Of a DNA stretch of 26,590 nucleotides, positions 1 through 10,679 are shown in pieces. Position 1 is the first letter of the stretch; every line of letters starts with the position of its first letter. The DNA is taken from contig BFEA01000051.1 in assembly GCA_003427395.1 (NCBI GenBank), positions 4,114,036-4,140,625 of the forward strand, written 5' to 3'. Both the position numbers and the translations under genes were made by a program. This stretch comes from Chara braunii (lineage: Eukaryota; Streptophyta; Charophyceae; Charales; Characeae). The notes under the pieces were generated by a model, which was given only the letters and a program-made list of their open reading frames with translations, was not told the origin of the DNA and ran no database searches.

Positions 1-180
1 AGGTACTGGTGATTTAAGGGGATGCATGTTGTCCCCCACCCTAATCGGTGGTGGCCAGGGAGTAGGGTGGCGCCGCCTTGGGGGGCCGTGGTTTCTCTTT
101 TTTTTCTTCTCTTTTATTATTATTGTCAGGGTCCAATGCTAGTTCTAGTGCCTTTGTGGGCCCTTGCTAATTCATACCTT

Positions 181-245
181 CTCTCAATTTATGCCTATCA
201 TCCTTGCGTAGGGGCCATGCTGATTTCAACACGACCATTTTCGGC
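181..245 (-). ncRNA. U6 snRNA fragment (pseudogene, 3' half)
   Basis: Read on the minus strand, this stretch contains AGCATGGCCCCTACGCAAGG followed by ATGATAGGCATAAATTGAGA. That corresponds to the 3' half of U6 spliceosomal RNA (AGCATGGCCCCTGCGCAAGG, then GATGACACGCA and the plant-type AAATCGAGAAATGG tail). Several transitions and small changes are present and the 5' half is not clearly recognisable, so this is a decayed retro-copy or fragment rather than a functional gene. No upstream plant snRNA promoter element is apparent. Confidence 0.72.
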
Positions 246-776
246 TGCATGATTTGATGATTGTGCGGTCGCAACCTCGATCGGAAAATTTTTTTTTTTT
301 CTTTTTTTCTTGCAAGCCCATATATCGAAGCACTACCGGTCCACCCCTTAATCTCAATTTTTTTTTTCCCTCCCCTCAATCTGAATTGAAAATGCTTCCC
401 GATAATTTTTTTATTTTTTGGATCGCACGCTTGGCGGAAATTAACAGCAACTTAGAAAACAATAAAACACGAAGGAAGGAGAGGACAACACGTTGACATC
501 ATACAAAGCCCATATAACGAATCCTGGCCAGACCATACTCACGCTAACACTTTCTTAAATGTACCTGACTGCAATTCCGACCAGCATCCAACGCATTTGA
601 CCGTCATCATGTCCAGAGCTTAGTCGAAAAAGAAAATAAGGAAATGAAGTTTGGCCCTACCACGTCCCACGCCTCACTGCTTGGCACTTGCCTCACCTCA
701 ATTAGCAGCGCACGTGTGACTTTTGTGGGGATATGCTCCCGGTGATTATGATTAGATTTAGAGAAGAAAACAGAAC

Positions 777-971
777 GGGGTAACTTCACGAGAGTCACAA
801 AAACGTGTTATAATTGCACTACGGGGCAAGATACAGTTTACAATTGCACTTCAAGCACACTACCTGGCTAGAAAGTTGGGTTGTATACATTACTCGAACT
901 GCAATTTGAAACTGCATCTCGCCCCAAAGTGCAAATATAACTCATTTTTGTGACTCCCACGTAGTTTCCCC
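777..971. mobile_element. MITE-like inverted-repeat element (195 bp)
   Basis: Two arms of roughly 70-80 bases (about 777-855 and 898-971) are inverted copies with scattered mismatches; both contain GAGTCACAAAAA and a TTGCACT...GGGGC(A/G)AGAT block. The ends read GGGGTAACT on the left and GTTTCCCC on the right. No coding capacity is present. A similar sequence (TGATTAGAT-TAGAGAA, about 747-763 and 987-1003) lies as a direct repeat just outside both ends. It could be a non-autonomous DNA transposon; the superfamily is not identifiable. Confidence 0.6.
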
Positions 972-1544
972 AAACACGGGGTAAAATGATTAGATGTAGA
1001 GAATGTTCGCTAGAATCACCGAACCATCAAAAACGTTTCGGCTTTGGGAGGGTGTTCGAGTCTCTAATGGGGTTATTGCATACATTCCGAGAGAAGGCCA
1101 TAATTTACAAGAGCACTCAAAGTGTAGGTACTTGCCCTATCAATTTTCATTTCCAAGCGGAATTAGATTAACATAATTGCCTAAAGAGTAACAAAGGCGC
1201 GCTAAGGTAGGCTCAAGCTAGCGCTTTGCATAGTTGTAGATCGTATGGTCAAAGCCTGCCTGACTGTGACACCTACAAGTCGAACAAAGACGGAAGTCGA
1301 CCATAGTGATTCGGAGGCCTCGTGTGGAAGGACTCTCGCTCAACGGATCAAAGGTACACCAGTGATAACAGGTTGATGATTCCCAAGAGCTCATATCAAC
1401 GAAGTCGTTTGGCACCTCATCATCTTGGGGTACTTACAAAAGTTAGGGAGGGCATTCGAGTCTTTCGCCACACCACCTAAGCTACCTGGCCTACCTGCAG
1501 TCATCCCACAAACGCCGCAAAATGAGGCTCAGAGGTAGTGGTGG

Positions 1545-1762
1545 TTAAACCACCACTACCTCATAGCCTTTTTTTTTTCGAGGACTGGAATTGCACGCCA
1601 ATCAGAGGTCGAAGCACCAACGCGGCATTTTTGTTTTATTTTTGCTGGCGCAACCAGCCTTTTTGGTCCAGCAACACCCAGTCTCTTAATGACAGCAGAA
1701 GAATGCGGTATAGGTTATGTCCCCAACTTGGGAATACAATCTGAAAGTTAGTGGTGGTTAAA
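1545..1762. mobile_element. MITE-like element with TTAAA flanks (208 bp plus duplicated target)
   Basis: The element body (1550-1757) starts CCACCACTACC and ends TTAGTGGTGG, giving terminal inverted repeats of about 10 bases, and is flanked on both sides by TTAAA (1545-1549 and 1758-1762), which looks like a target-site duplication. Immediately outside the left end lies another copy of the terminal motif in reverse, forming a near-perfect palindrome (1532-1562). There is no transposase. Confidence 0.55.
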
Positions 1763-2240
1763 AGGTAGAAGGACTTGAGATATCATTATTGAACTGACCA
1801 GCCCCAGGTCATTCACAACTATGTTAGTTTGTTAATCTGACAACGTCAAAATTCTAACTTGGGTTGTATTTCAACAATTCATGGGTGTACCAAGTGAGTT
1901 GCACCCGGGAGTACGCACAACTATTTTAGTTGTATTTTGGGCAGTTTTCGACGTACATGCAGGGGTAGTGACTGTGAATTCTATTCGGGGAAGGGCAATG
2001 GCATACAAAAATTCACAAGGTCATCTATTATCTTCACCCGAATAGAAACGCCCGGTCATTGTAACCAGAGTTGGGGCAACTTCCAGTGAAAATACAGCTA
2101 TAATGACCGAGCTTTCAATTTGGTTGCCCTCTAAGTTGCCCTCTCTTGTGCCTCAACCGTTTGGGTGAGCAAAAATGGAAAAGTAAATGTCAGTACAAGA
2201 ATAAAAAGAAGAAAAAACAAACAGAAGAAAAAAACATCCC
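1763..2240. other. Non-coding stretch with short inverted repeats
   Basis: No gene is recognised. A short inverted repeat, TTCTATTCGGGG-AAG (about 1978-1992) against CTTCACCCGAATAGAA (2032-2047), and an 8-base pair CGGTCATT/AATGACCG nearby suggest fragments of another small element. Confidence 0.4.
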
Positions 2241-4050
2241 CACACAGCAAGAGATCCTCGTAGCACTAAAGGGGATGGGCGTCTTTCCTACGGAGTTTTG
2301 GCTCCACTTCTGGTCGCTGCTGAACAAGGATTTCATGAGGTACATCGACGCGGTCCAGGTTGAAGGACGCTTCAAAGATGTGATGAGTCAAGGGGTCACC
2401 ACCCTCTTGTATAAGAAAGGGAACAGGGCAGAAGTCAGAACTACAGTCTGATCACGCTCCTCCCCGTGCCTTACGAAGATGGCGGCGAAAGCCCTGTGCA
2501 ACCGACGGGCACCCAACATGATCCACCTCATCCGCATGGACCAGACAGGTTTCATGCCTCAACAAAATATACAAGACAACATCGTGCTGGTAAATGAAAT
2601 CATCAAATATGCACGTCATAGGAAAATAGACGCCGCAGTTCTATTTATCGACTTCGAAAAAACGTACAACCACGTGGACTGGCAGTTCCTTGACCTTGGT
2701 CTAGCAAAAACGAACTTTGGACCTGCATTTAGACCCTGGATCAACACACTGCATCACTCGGCAGCAACTAACATAATGCTAAATGGTCACTTGTCGTCCC
2801 CATTCCCCCTCAGCAGATCATTCAGACAAGGGGACCCGATAGCCCCCTTGCTCTTTGTGGTTGTGATGGACGCACTTGCATCGCTCATCCGAGCGAACCC
2901 GGTCATTGAGAGAATGACTATTCCGGAGTTGCCCTCCCAAAACACCTCGATCACCTCACTGTTTGTTGACGATGCCTCATCGGGTTCCATGAAAGCGTTG
3001 ACAGATACCATCTACCTGTTCTCCGTCGCAACGATATATGAAAGTGAACTGGGGAGCAAAAGCGGAGGGTTGGTGGCTACATTCAAAGGACCGCCCCGCA
3101 CTGAATAACCCACAGGTCAACTGACGAACAAAGGAGGACACAATCCGGATATTGGGAGAGCGCCTCACAGCCTTGGACCCGCCCAAAGACCATGGGAACC
3201 AACTGGTCCAAGCTGCAATCCAAGCCATGACAAATGGAAGGGACTTCACACTTCATTAGTAGGCAAGGCAATCGTGATCAACAATGCAATATTGTCAACC
3301 ATATGGTATAAAGCGGTCTTCTGGGTCATGCTCCCTAGATAATTGACTCGGCTAAAGGAAGCAATTGCAGCGTACCTATGGAGAAATGACCACGAACTCA
3401 AAAAATGCATCAGATGTGTGGCTTGGGCCCAAATAGCTTAACCAAAGAGCATTGCGATTATCGACCCAGAGGACCAGATCAAAGTGTTGATCTTCAAGGT
3501 CATCATCAGGTTGTTAATGGTTGATGACATCTCTCATGGGCCCCATAGGCTCACATCCAACTAGTTGACCTCGCATAGCCAACACCGGAAAACAAACCTG
3601 TCCACCCCTTACGATGGCTTACGAACCCTGCTTGGTCGGTCCCTAAAATCCCAAGGACAAGGACTGACAACACCAATGCGACGATGCCAAAAACAGACTT
3701 GGTAAATGACTCGTTGTGGGCCTCCCTTGTAACCTTATGGAGGGATATAGGCTCGCAGAAACAGTTTCCTCGATCAGGGGGCACAAAGTCTGGAGACAGG
3801 CCTAGTTTGGAAACACCCAATTGCTAAACCACCAAGGACAACCCTTCTCCATAGCACAACAGTCCCACTGACTATCATGCATGAGGAACATGATATTTAC
3901 CATTGGGGATCTTTGGGACAATAGTCGAGGCACATAGAAAACCGCGTCGCAACTACGAGCTCGACTAAAAAACATGAAGCATCTGGTGGAGAAACTGCAG
4001 CAACTCCAAGATGTCCCCATAGCCAGGCTTCGCGCCCTTAAACATGGGTC
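2230..4050 (+). mobile_element. LINE (L1-clade, plant type) remnant, 5'-truncated
   Basis: Pieces of one LINE open reading frame can be followed through about 1.8 kb in changing frames. In order they are a finger-domain segment (LLYKKGNRAEVR, 2400-2440), the reverse-transcriptase core (2479-3108), a post-RT region with GKAIVINNAILSTIWYKAVF (about 3262-3321), an IDPEDQIKVLIFKVIIRLL segment (about 3459-3515), and a C-terminal TIGDLWD motif with NMKHLVEKLQQLQDVP (about 3900-4020). Stops and frameshifts separate them, so the copy is dead. The 5' ORF1 and endonuclease domain are not seen. It is followed directly by a T14-GT-G13 tract (4055-4083). Confidence 0.78.
2245..3108 (+). pseudogene. LINE reverse transcriptase, broken
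   Basis: RNA-templated DNA synthesis is the ancestral role. The frame ending at 2451 carries the N-terminal finger (FWLHFWSLLNKDF and LLYKKGNRAEVR), and a frameshift near 2435-2480 leads into the main segment. That segment shows DQTGFMPQQNIQDNIVLVNE, then AVLFIDFEKTYNHVDWQFL (the metal-binding F-D-x-x-K-A motif, here KT), then RSFRQGDPIAPLLFVVVMDA (the R-Q-G-DP-hairpin), and a FVDDA box in the place of the usual YADD. Both catalytic aspartates of the box survive. The frame fails soon after the GSKSGG segment. Confidence 0.8.
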
Positions 4051-4054
4051 AAAC

Positions 4055-4083
4055 TTTTTTTTTTTTTTGTGGGGGGGGGGGGG
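4055..4083. repeat. Poly-T/poly-G composite tract
   Basis: Fourteen T, GT, then thirteen G. The same T-then-G arrangement occurs at 24277-24295 (T9 G10) and 25482-25509 (T14 G14). Confidence 0.9.
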
Positions 4084-4159
4084 ACAAATGCCCCAGTCTA
4101 TTCATGAGGAGCAGCACATGGTGGGAACTGGGCCCAACGTCCCATATAGAGTTACATAA

Positions 4160-6720
4160 GTCATTTGAGATACTGGGGTCATTACCCGGCTTCGGCTGAG
4201 AATCAATCTGAGAACTATTGAGAATTATTGAAAAAAATCAAGAGAATTAAAAAGAGGTTGAAAAATTATAAATGACTACTGACCTCTTTTCAAATGCTGA
4301 GAATCCCTAGACCCCCAAACAAAACACTCTAAAACTATCCAACACTGTCTTATTCACTGTCGCGCTCTCCAAGGCCTCACACTCCCGCTCGACTAGGTTA
4401 CAGAGCAACACGACTCACCCCAGCTCCGGCCAGCGTTGTCCCAACAACAACCCTTGGTTGTCCCTTGTAATGCCCACCCCAAAGCATCCCCAGATCTCTC
4501 TACCAGGCCTCATGCTCCTGCAGTCAGCAGGTGACAGGGCAACACCCCAGCACCGGCCAGCGTCGTTCTGACATCGAACAACCATAGGTCTATGAATGTA
4601 CCAGTATCAAACAGCCTAAAGCGAGTTGCTAGAAGTCCCCATAATCCTAAAGCATTCTCTTTTTTTATATACAGATAAGTTTTGAAAATTTGAGATATTT
4701 GAGATACCGGGGCCATTACCCGGCTTTGGCTAAGAAAATTTGAATTTCTTAGCAAATTACTACAACGAAATTCAGGAATAAGCAAAGTTCAGAAAACGAC
4801 TCAGAACTCCCCCATCAATCCTCTTTACCTCACTCTTGCAAGACTTACTGCAGCACAGCCACCATCTCAGTTGCTGTTGTACCCTATTTCCGTCCTACAA
4901 GCTAGCCCCCTCACTAGTAGGACGCTTGAGAGGGCCCTTTTGTTTTTAAAAGAGCATTCAGATCGAGAAATACCTGGCTTAGAGCCTTTCAGTGGTCCAC
5001 CCCTACCTGCCTCATCCCTATATCCCGATACTTAGTCTCTACAAGGTCTCACGCCCCCAACTGTTAGGTTACAGAGTGGCACGACCCACCCCAGAAAACT
5101 CCCACTTGCTATGCTACAGGGCAAACCGACCCGCCCTGGCTCCGACCAGCATTGTCTAAGTACCAACTTACCAAACGACATTAGAGTGCCTTCCACCCTC
5201 GACAACTCCCAGATCTCTCTACCAGGTCTCTTGCCCTCATACAGCTGAAGCTGCAGGGCAGTGCGACCAAGCCCCAGCACCGACCAGCGTCGTTCTGGCC
5301 TCGTCCATTCGCAAGCCCACGGAGACCCAAGACTACAGCGAATACCAGACAAGCCACCAATCAACACCGTAACTGTAGATCCGATCACTCAGCTTCTTCA
5401 GACGCTGGTTGCAGATATCCCATATAAAATCCCTCACAACCCTACTCCGACAAGTCTTACTGCAATGAAGCCACCATCTTCACCGCTGCTGTACCCTATT
5501 TCCACCCTGCAGGTTAGCCCCATGGCCGCATAGCGCATTTTCCCCCACCATCGCAACCCTGGCCCCCTACGCCAACTTACAAATAATTTTATTTTTTTAA
5601 TCAGAAAATTTAATCTCATTCCAAAACATATTCAGAAATAAAAAAGCTATGAAAAACAGAGAGACAAAAATCAGAAATAGAGCCACCTTCAAAACCACTC
5701 AAACGAACATTCCACCCTCATTCCTCCAACCCCCTACTCTTCTTCATCCCCCGACGAGCCGACCTCCTCCACCACATAGTTCGCGGGATGAGAACAACAA
5801 CCGCACCCACACAATGGACACCTTCCTCCACCATTCCTCATCTCATGACGAGCCAACCTCCTCGTCCCAGAGTTCACAAGAGGAGGAATAGCAGAAATCA
5901 GGTGAACCCACCAATCCTTACCCTCCCTCAATAAGCGCAACACTACACTTCATCAGAAACCATCAGAAACCATTTCCCCTATTCCCTACAACCCCCTACT
6001 CTTCATCATCTTCCGACGAGCAGACCTCCTCCACCACATAGCTCGGAAGACAAAACCAGTAGACAAAACAACCTAACCCAATCCCATAATGGTTGAAAAC
6101 AGGCTTCGACTTTTCATCTTCCTTCGACGAGCCGACCTCCTCCACCACATAGTTCAAAGAAGAGGAATAGAGGTAGTCACAAAAAAAACTTTGAATGCGT
6201 TTAACGAGCCAGCGACAATCAAAGGAACCGTCCTCCCTCTTCCCTCCAACCCCCTACTCTTTTTCATCCTCCGACGAGCCGACCTCCTCCACCACATAGT
6301 TCGTGGGATGAGAACAACAGCCACAACCACACAACGGACACCTTCCTCAACACATTTCACCTCTCACGACGAGTCGACCTCCTCCACACATAGCTCGCAA
6401 GAAGAGGAATGACAAAAATCAGGTGAAAGCCCTCACCCTAATAAGCGCAACACCAACCCCACTAAACTCTTACCTCACTTCGACAAGACTTATAACAGCT
6501 CAGCCACCATCTCAACTGCGGCTATGCCCTAATCCAATCTCACCAGCTAGCCCTTCTCACCAGCAGGACGCAATTTCTCTAGCCATAAACCATCCCCCCC
6601 CAACCCAGGTACCACGCATCCTCAAAACACCCGGCCCGCAAACGATGAAAAATAGATGGGTACCCACTCGAAAATTCCTCAAGAAACGAAATTTGGATAC
6701 AAGTTCAGAAACCTTCTATT
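4160..6720. repeat. Mosaic of four diverged direct-repeat families
   Basis: No intact gene is present. Family A (GAGATACTGGGGTCATTACC then CGGCTT) is at about 4168-4204 and 4700-4735. Family B (CCAG-TCTC-GCCC...AGGTTACAG...CACCCCAGC then CCGGCCAGCGT) has copies near 4366-4440, 4500-4570, 5038-5155 and 5215-5295. Family C (ACAAGACTTACTGCAGC then CAGCCACCATCTC...AGCTAGCCC) is at about 4826-4925, 5445-5530 and 6470-6572. Family D (CGACGAGCCGACCTCCTCCA then CCACATAGTTCG) is at about 5730-5900, 5990-6045, 6110-6175 and 6240-6425. Family D can be read as short Ser/Glu-rich peptides such as HDEPTSSSQSSQEEE ending at a stop, so it may derive from a retroelement coding region, but no domain is recognisable. 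Confidence 0.6.
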
Positions 6721-7670
6721 GACCACGTGAAAAAAACCTATGAATGATAGATTTGAATATCCCAAAAAGGATCTTCGAATCGGTTCTCAAACCGCAGTTT
6801 GAGAATTTTTAGCAAAAGGATTGACACTTTTTTTAGAAAATTTGTAAGAACATACTTTTAGAAATTGAAACTTTAAAAACAAAATTAGAAAATCTATCTG
6901 AGACAACTTTTTGAAATTAAAATTTAGAAACAAGATTAGGAAAACTATCTAAGATATCCCATATTGGACTCACAAATATATGAAATCAAAAAAGTAATCC
7001 TGATCGTGATTAAGATCATTGTTAAGGGAAGAAACTATGTACCAAAGGACATACTCACGGAAAAGAATTGCACACATCATTGAAATCTTATTATCAAGAA
7101 AAAATCAAGAATCATTAGTTGAAATCGTCAACAAAAAGTCAACCTCAAAATGAAGAGATTTGTTATCAGAACATTATTCGTAGATTTCGAATTATAAGAC
7201 ATCCAAGCCACGCGTGTGCTGAATCATAATCCAATAAAAATAGTCTCCCATCCCTTCTTCCTCAACCAAGCCACTTACCTCACACCCCTCAAACCCTACC
7301 CCTGTGTTTTTGGGGAAGGAAAAACTCCCTTGCGCCCACTGCTAGCATATAGGCTCAAAGCAAAGCTAACACCAAAGACATAAACAACCATCTTCAATCC
7401 CCCGAAGGAAATTGAAAACAGTGTGGCACCCCCTCGCCAAACCTGTTGACGAGTCCCCACAAGCGGTTCAAAACCACCTTAACTATACCCATACCATACT
7501 GTTGAGGAAGAGGGAAAGGTTTTCAAAAAACGAGGACGACAAGCCCTAACCCAGTCCGACTTACATAAAGGCGATTGGGTTATTACGACAAGATCACGCC
7601 TCATCCCCATGACAATCTTCAAGGTTCAAAAGTGCACAACAACAGGTGCACAACTCCAGGCGTAGGAGCC
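6721..7670. other. AT-rich anonymous stretch
   Basis: No gene is recognised. A small tandem duplication of about 50 bases (AAATTAGAAAATCTATCTGA at about 6880 and AAGATTAGGAAAACTATCTA at about 6932) is present. Around 7501-7660 one frame stays open with a basic, acidic-rich sequence (VEEEGKVFKKRGRQALTQSD), possibly a remnant of a coding region, but the family is unknown. Confidence 0.4.
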
Positions 7671-7959
7671 GGAGCTACCAGAAGCTTGACTCACGCAACT
7701 GAAAAGAAACCCGGATCTGAATGAGGATATGTCGTGATTTGGCCTCATCCGAGTCCGAGTTCTGTGCGATGACAAAGGGGGTGGGTGGGCCTACGAGGCT
7801 TCTACCCCGATCTCCCATCTTCGCTTCGACCCAACAGAATGAGAATGAGAGGGTAAATAGCCAATACCGTTGTGGAAATTCAATGTAAAAGATTATTATA
7901 GGAAAAGACACCAAACGATCGACACCACCAACATTATCAAACACCGGTGGCAGCGGGAT

Positions 7960-8323
7960 GCATGCCCGGATGAAACAACCATGCACACCTTCAAATGGTC
8001 CCGATATACCAACCTGATGCCTACATCCCGCTGGGCACTGCAATGACAAATTATCTACTGATGCCTGGGTGGTCTCCAAATCACAATTGGAACAAATAGG
8101 GTTATTATCTCTCATTTGCTCCTATTGTGGTTCCTCCACAAAACAACAGGTTGCCGATTTGAAGCACTGCCTGCTCTACTGCCCGATGGTATGACATGTA
8201 TGGCGGTAGTAGACGGCAGCCCGACACTTTCTCATAGCTACTAACTTCCCATGGGACCAGGTGGCAATCAGATAGACGACTTCTCCAAAGTCTCGACTTA
8301 CGCGGCACACTGGTGAGTTGCAC
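7960..8323 (-). mobile_element. LINE 3' remnant with zinc-knuckle-like region
   Basis: On the minus strand a frame ends near 8105 and is continued in another frame, which indicates a frameshift near 8110. The first part reads SYEKVSGCRLLPPYMSYHRA. The second contains CSNCDLETTQASVDNLSLQC then PAGCRHQV, matching the layout of the zinc-binding region at the C-terminus of plant LINE reverse transcriptases (C-x2-C...ET-x-x-H-L-x2-C-P...W). The conserved histidine and tryptophan are changed, so the copy is decayed. The assignment is tentative. Confidence 0.5.
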
Positions 8324-8386
8324 GGCATACGCGGACTCCGTTCCAGCTAAACCTGTTAAAAGGTGAGTTGCACGGCATACGCGGAC
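8312..8386 (+). repeat. 25-bp direct repeat pair, period 50
   Basis: GGTGAGTTGCACGGCATACG followed by CGGAC occurs at 8312-8336 and again, identical, at 8362-8386, separated by 25 unrelated bases. Confidence 0.9.
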
Positions 8387-8521
8387 GCGTACCTACTCTC
8401 GCGTACGTGTACGTGAGCAGAAACACGCATACATACACATGTTTTTTATTATTATACATAGGCAATGTCGGGCTTCTCCCTCAAAGGGGAACACATATAT
8501 ATTAACAATTTTACACATACA

Positions 8522-8565
<44 letters not shown>
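8522..8565 (+). repeat. (CA)n microsatellite
   Basis: A run of AC dinucleotides, nearly perfect. Confidence 0.95.
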
Positions 8566-8566
<1 letters not shown>

Positions 8567-8747
8567 GTTGGTGTGAGTAAAGTCGACCACTTTTCTCAGG
8601 GGTGTCACTAACTCTGGGTGATGTGGTGACACTGGTGAGTCCATAACCATCAGTCAGTCAGATGCATCTTGGCCAGATTGTCAGGGTTCAACCTCCTCAT
8701 AAGTCGGTGCAGCCATGCTTTTTTAAGTGTACAGCGAACATGACACA

Positions 8748-8753
8748 TACACA

Positions 8754-8795
<42 letters not shown>

Positions 8796-8842
8796 TACAC
8801 ACACACGCACACACACTCTCACATACACACACACACACACAT
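8748..8842 (+). repeat. (CA)n microsatellite, interrupted
   Basis: AC dinucleotides with CATACATA, ACGC and CTCTC interruptions. Confidence 0.95.
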
Positions 8843-8849
8843 AGTTTGT

Positions 8850-9160
8850 TTATCTGTCTGTCTATCCATGCAACTGTAAGACAGTCTGACTGTCATATAT
8901 GGAATGGTGGACAGATTGACTGCCAGACAGACAGTCAAACATGAAATACAAACAGATAGACGAACAGACCCACAAACATCTGCCTACAGATTGACTGACA
9001 GATCGACAAACACGCATATAGACAGGGTGACAGAGTGACAAAGTGACAGACAGACAACTACACGTGACAGGACCTTGCAGACAGACACACAGACACGCAA
9101 ACACCCAGAGTGACAAACAAACAGACAGACAGATTGATTCCGACACAAATTGACCGACTG
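8850..9160 (+). repeat. Degenerate CAGA/GACA simple repeat
   Basis: About 300 bases built from variants of CAGACAGA, TGACAGA and GACTGAC. Open frames through it (Cys/Val/Ser-rich on the minus strand) are products of the repeat, not genes. Confidence 0.8.
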
Positions 9161-9187
9161 AGAGACTGACAGGCTAACAGGATAGCG

Positions 9188-9340
9188 AGCCACCCGCGCC
9201 CCGACCAACCCCTAACCCCACCTTGCCACCCACCTGCGCCCCGACCAACCCCGAACCCCACCTTGCCACCCACCTGCCCCCCGACCAACCCCGAACCCCA
9301 CCTTGCCACCCACCTGCGCCCCAACCACCCCGAACCCCAC
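9188..9340 (+). repeat. C-rich tandem repeat, 40-bp unit, about 3.8 copies
   Basis: The unit starts CCTTGCCACCCACCTGCGCC and ends CCGACCAACCCCGAACCCCA; full units begin at 9221, 9261 and 9301 with a partial unit before them. The plus strand is extremely G-poor here. Confidence 0.92.
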
Positions 9341-10071
<731 letters not shown>

Positions 10072-10289
10072 TATTTGGCCTTGATGGCATGTTTCTTTTT
10101 CCAGGTTTGCAGATATGTTAGGGCAGCGGTCTAAGTTCTGGCCATTCCTATCCCTAGACTTGACTCCCAACACCTCTGTCCACAACTCATTTCTCCTTTC
10201 AGGTTGTTTGTTGAGGATCCCCGGCCTCAGTGATATTCAATGTGTATAATATGAACTTTATGAAGCCATGAGGGCTCATTTTATTTGGC

Positions 10290-10324
10290 CGGGCGGGGGG
10301 GCGAGGGGGGGGAGGGGGGGGGGG
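10290..10324 (+). repeat. G-rich tract
   Basis: About 35 bases of almost pure G with single C, A and T interruptions, just before the three-arm hairpin repeat. Confidence 0.9.
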
Positions 10325-10330
10325 CAGTGG

Positions 10331-10677
10331 CAGAGCATGTTTCCATGTTCTAGATAACGATTCATTCTCATTTTGTGCATTTGGTGAGTGGAGGTATGAG
10401 GGGCGCTGTGTGCTCATTATAGCTGCAGCACTTCAGGTATAACAAGCACACAGCAGGCATCGACTCTCCACTCACCAAATGCGCAAAATGAGAACGAAAT
10501 CTTCAGCCAGAACATTGAAAGACGCACCATCTCACTCTACCACTCATGAGCAGTACTAATGTCCTACAAGAGGCGGTGCACCTTTCCATGTTCTGGCTGA
10601 AGATTCATGCCCATATGGCGAATTCGGTGAGTAAAGGCACGATGCCCGCTGTGTGCTCAGTATAGCTGTAGTGGTAG
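10331..10677. mobile_element. Three-arm inverted/direct repeat (hairpin element)
   Basis: Arm 1 (about 10331-10424) and arm 2 (about 10439-10527) are inverted copies; both contain, on their respective strands, CTCATTTTG(T/C)GCATTTGGTGAGTGGAG and GCTGTGTGCT. Arm 3 (about 10573-10670) is a further copy in the orientation of arm 1, with TTCCATGTTCTGGCTGAAGA shared with arm 2. Two alternative hairpins of about 200 and 230 bases can therefore form. No coding capacity; probably a nested or rearranged MITE. Confidence 0.7.
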
Positions 10678-10679
10678 CA

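Noticed and set aside
7501-7660. Open frame with VFKKRGRQALTQSDLHKGDW
   Set aside because: Looks like a protein fragment but is short, without a start, and matches no family I can name.
8862-9146. Cys/Ser/Val-rich minus-strand open frames
   Set aside because: Products of the CAGA/GACA simple repeat.
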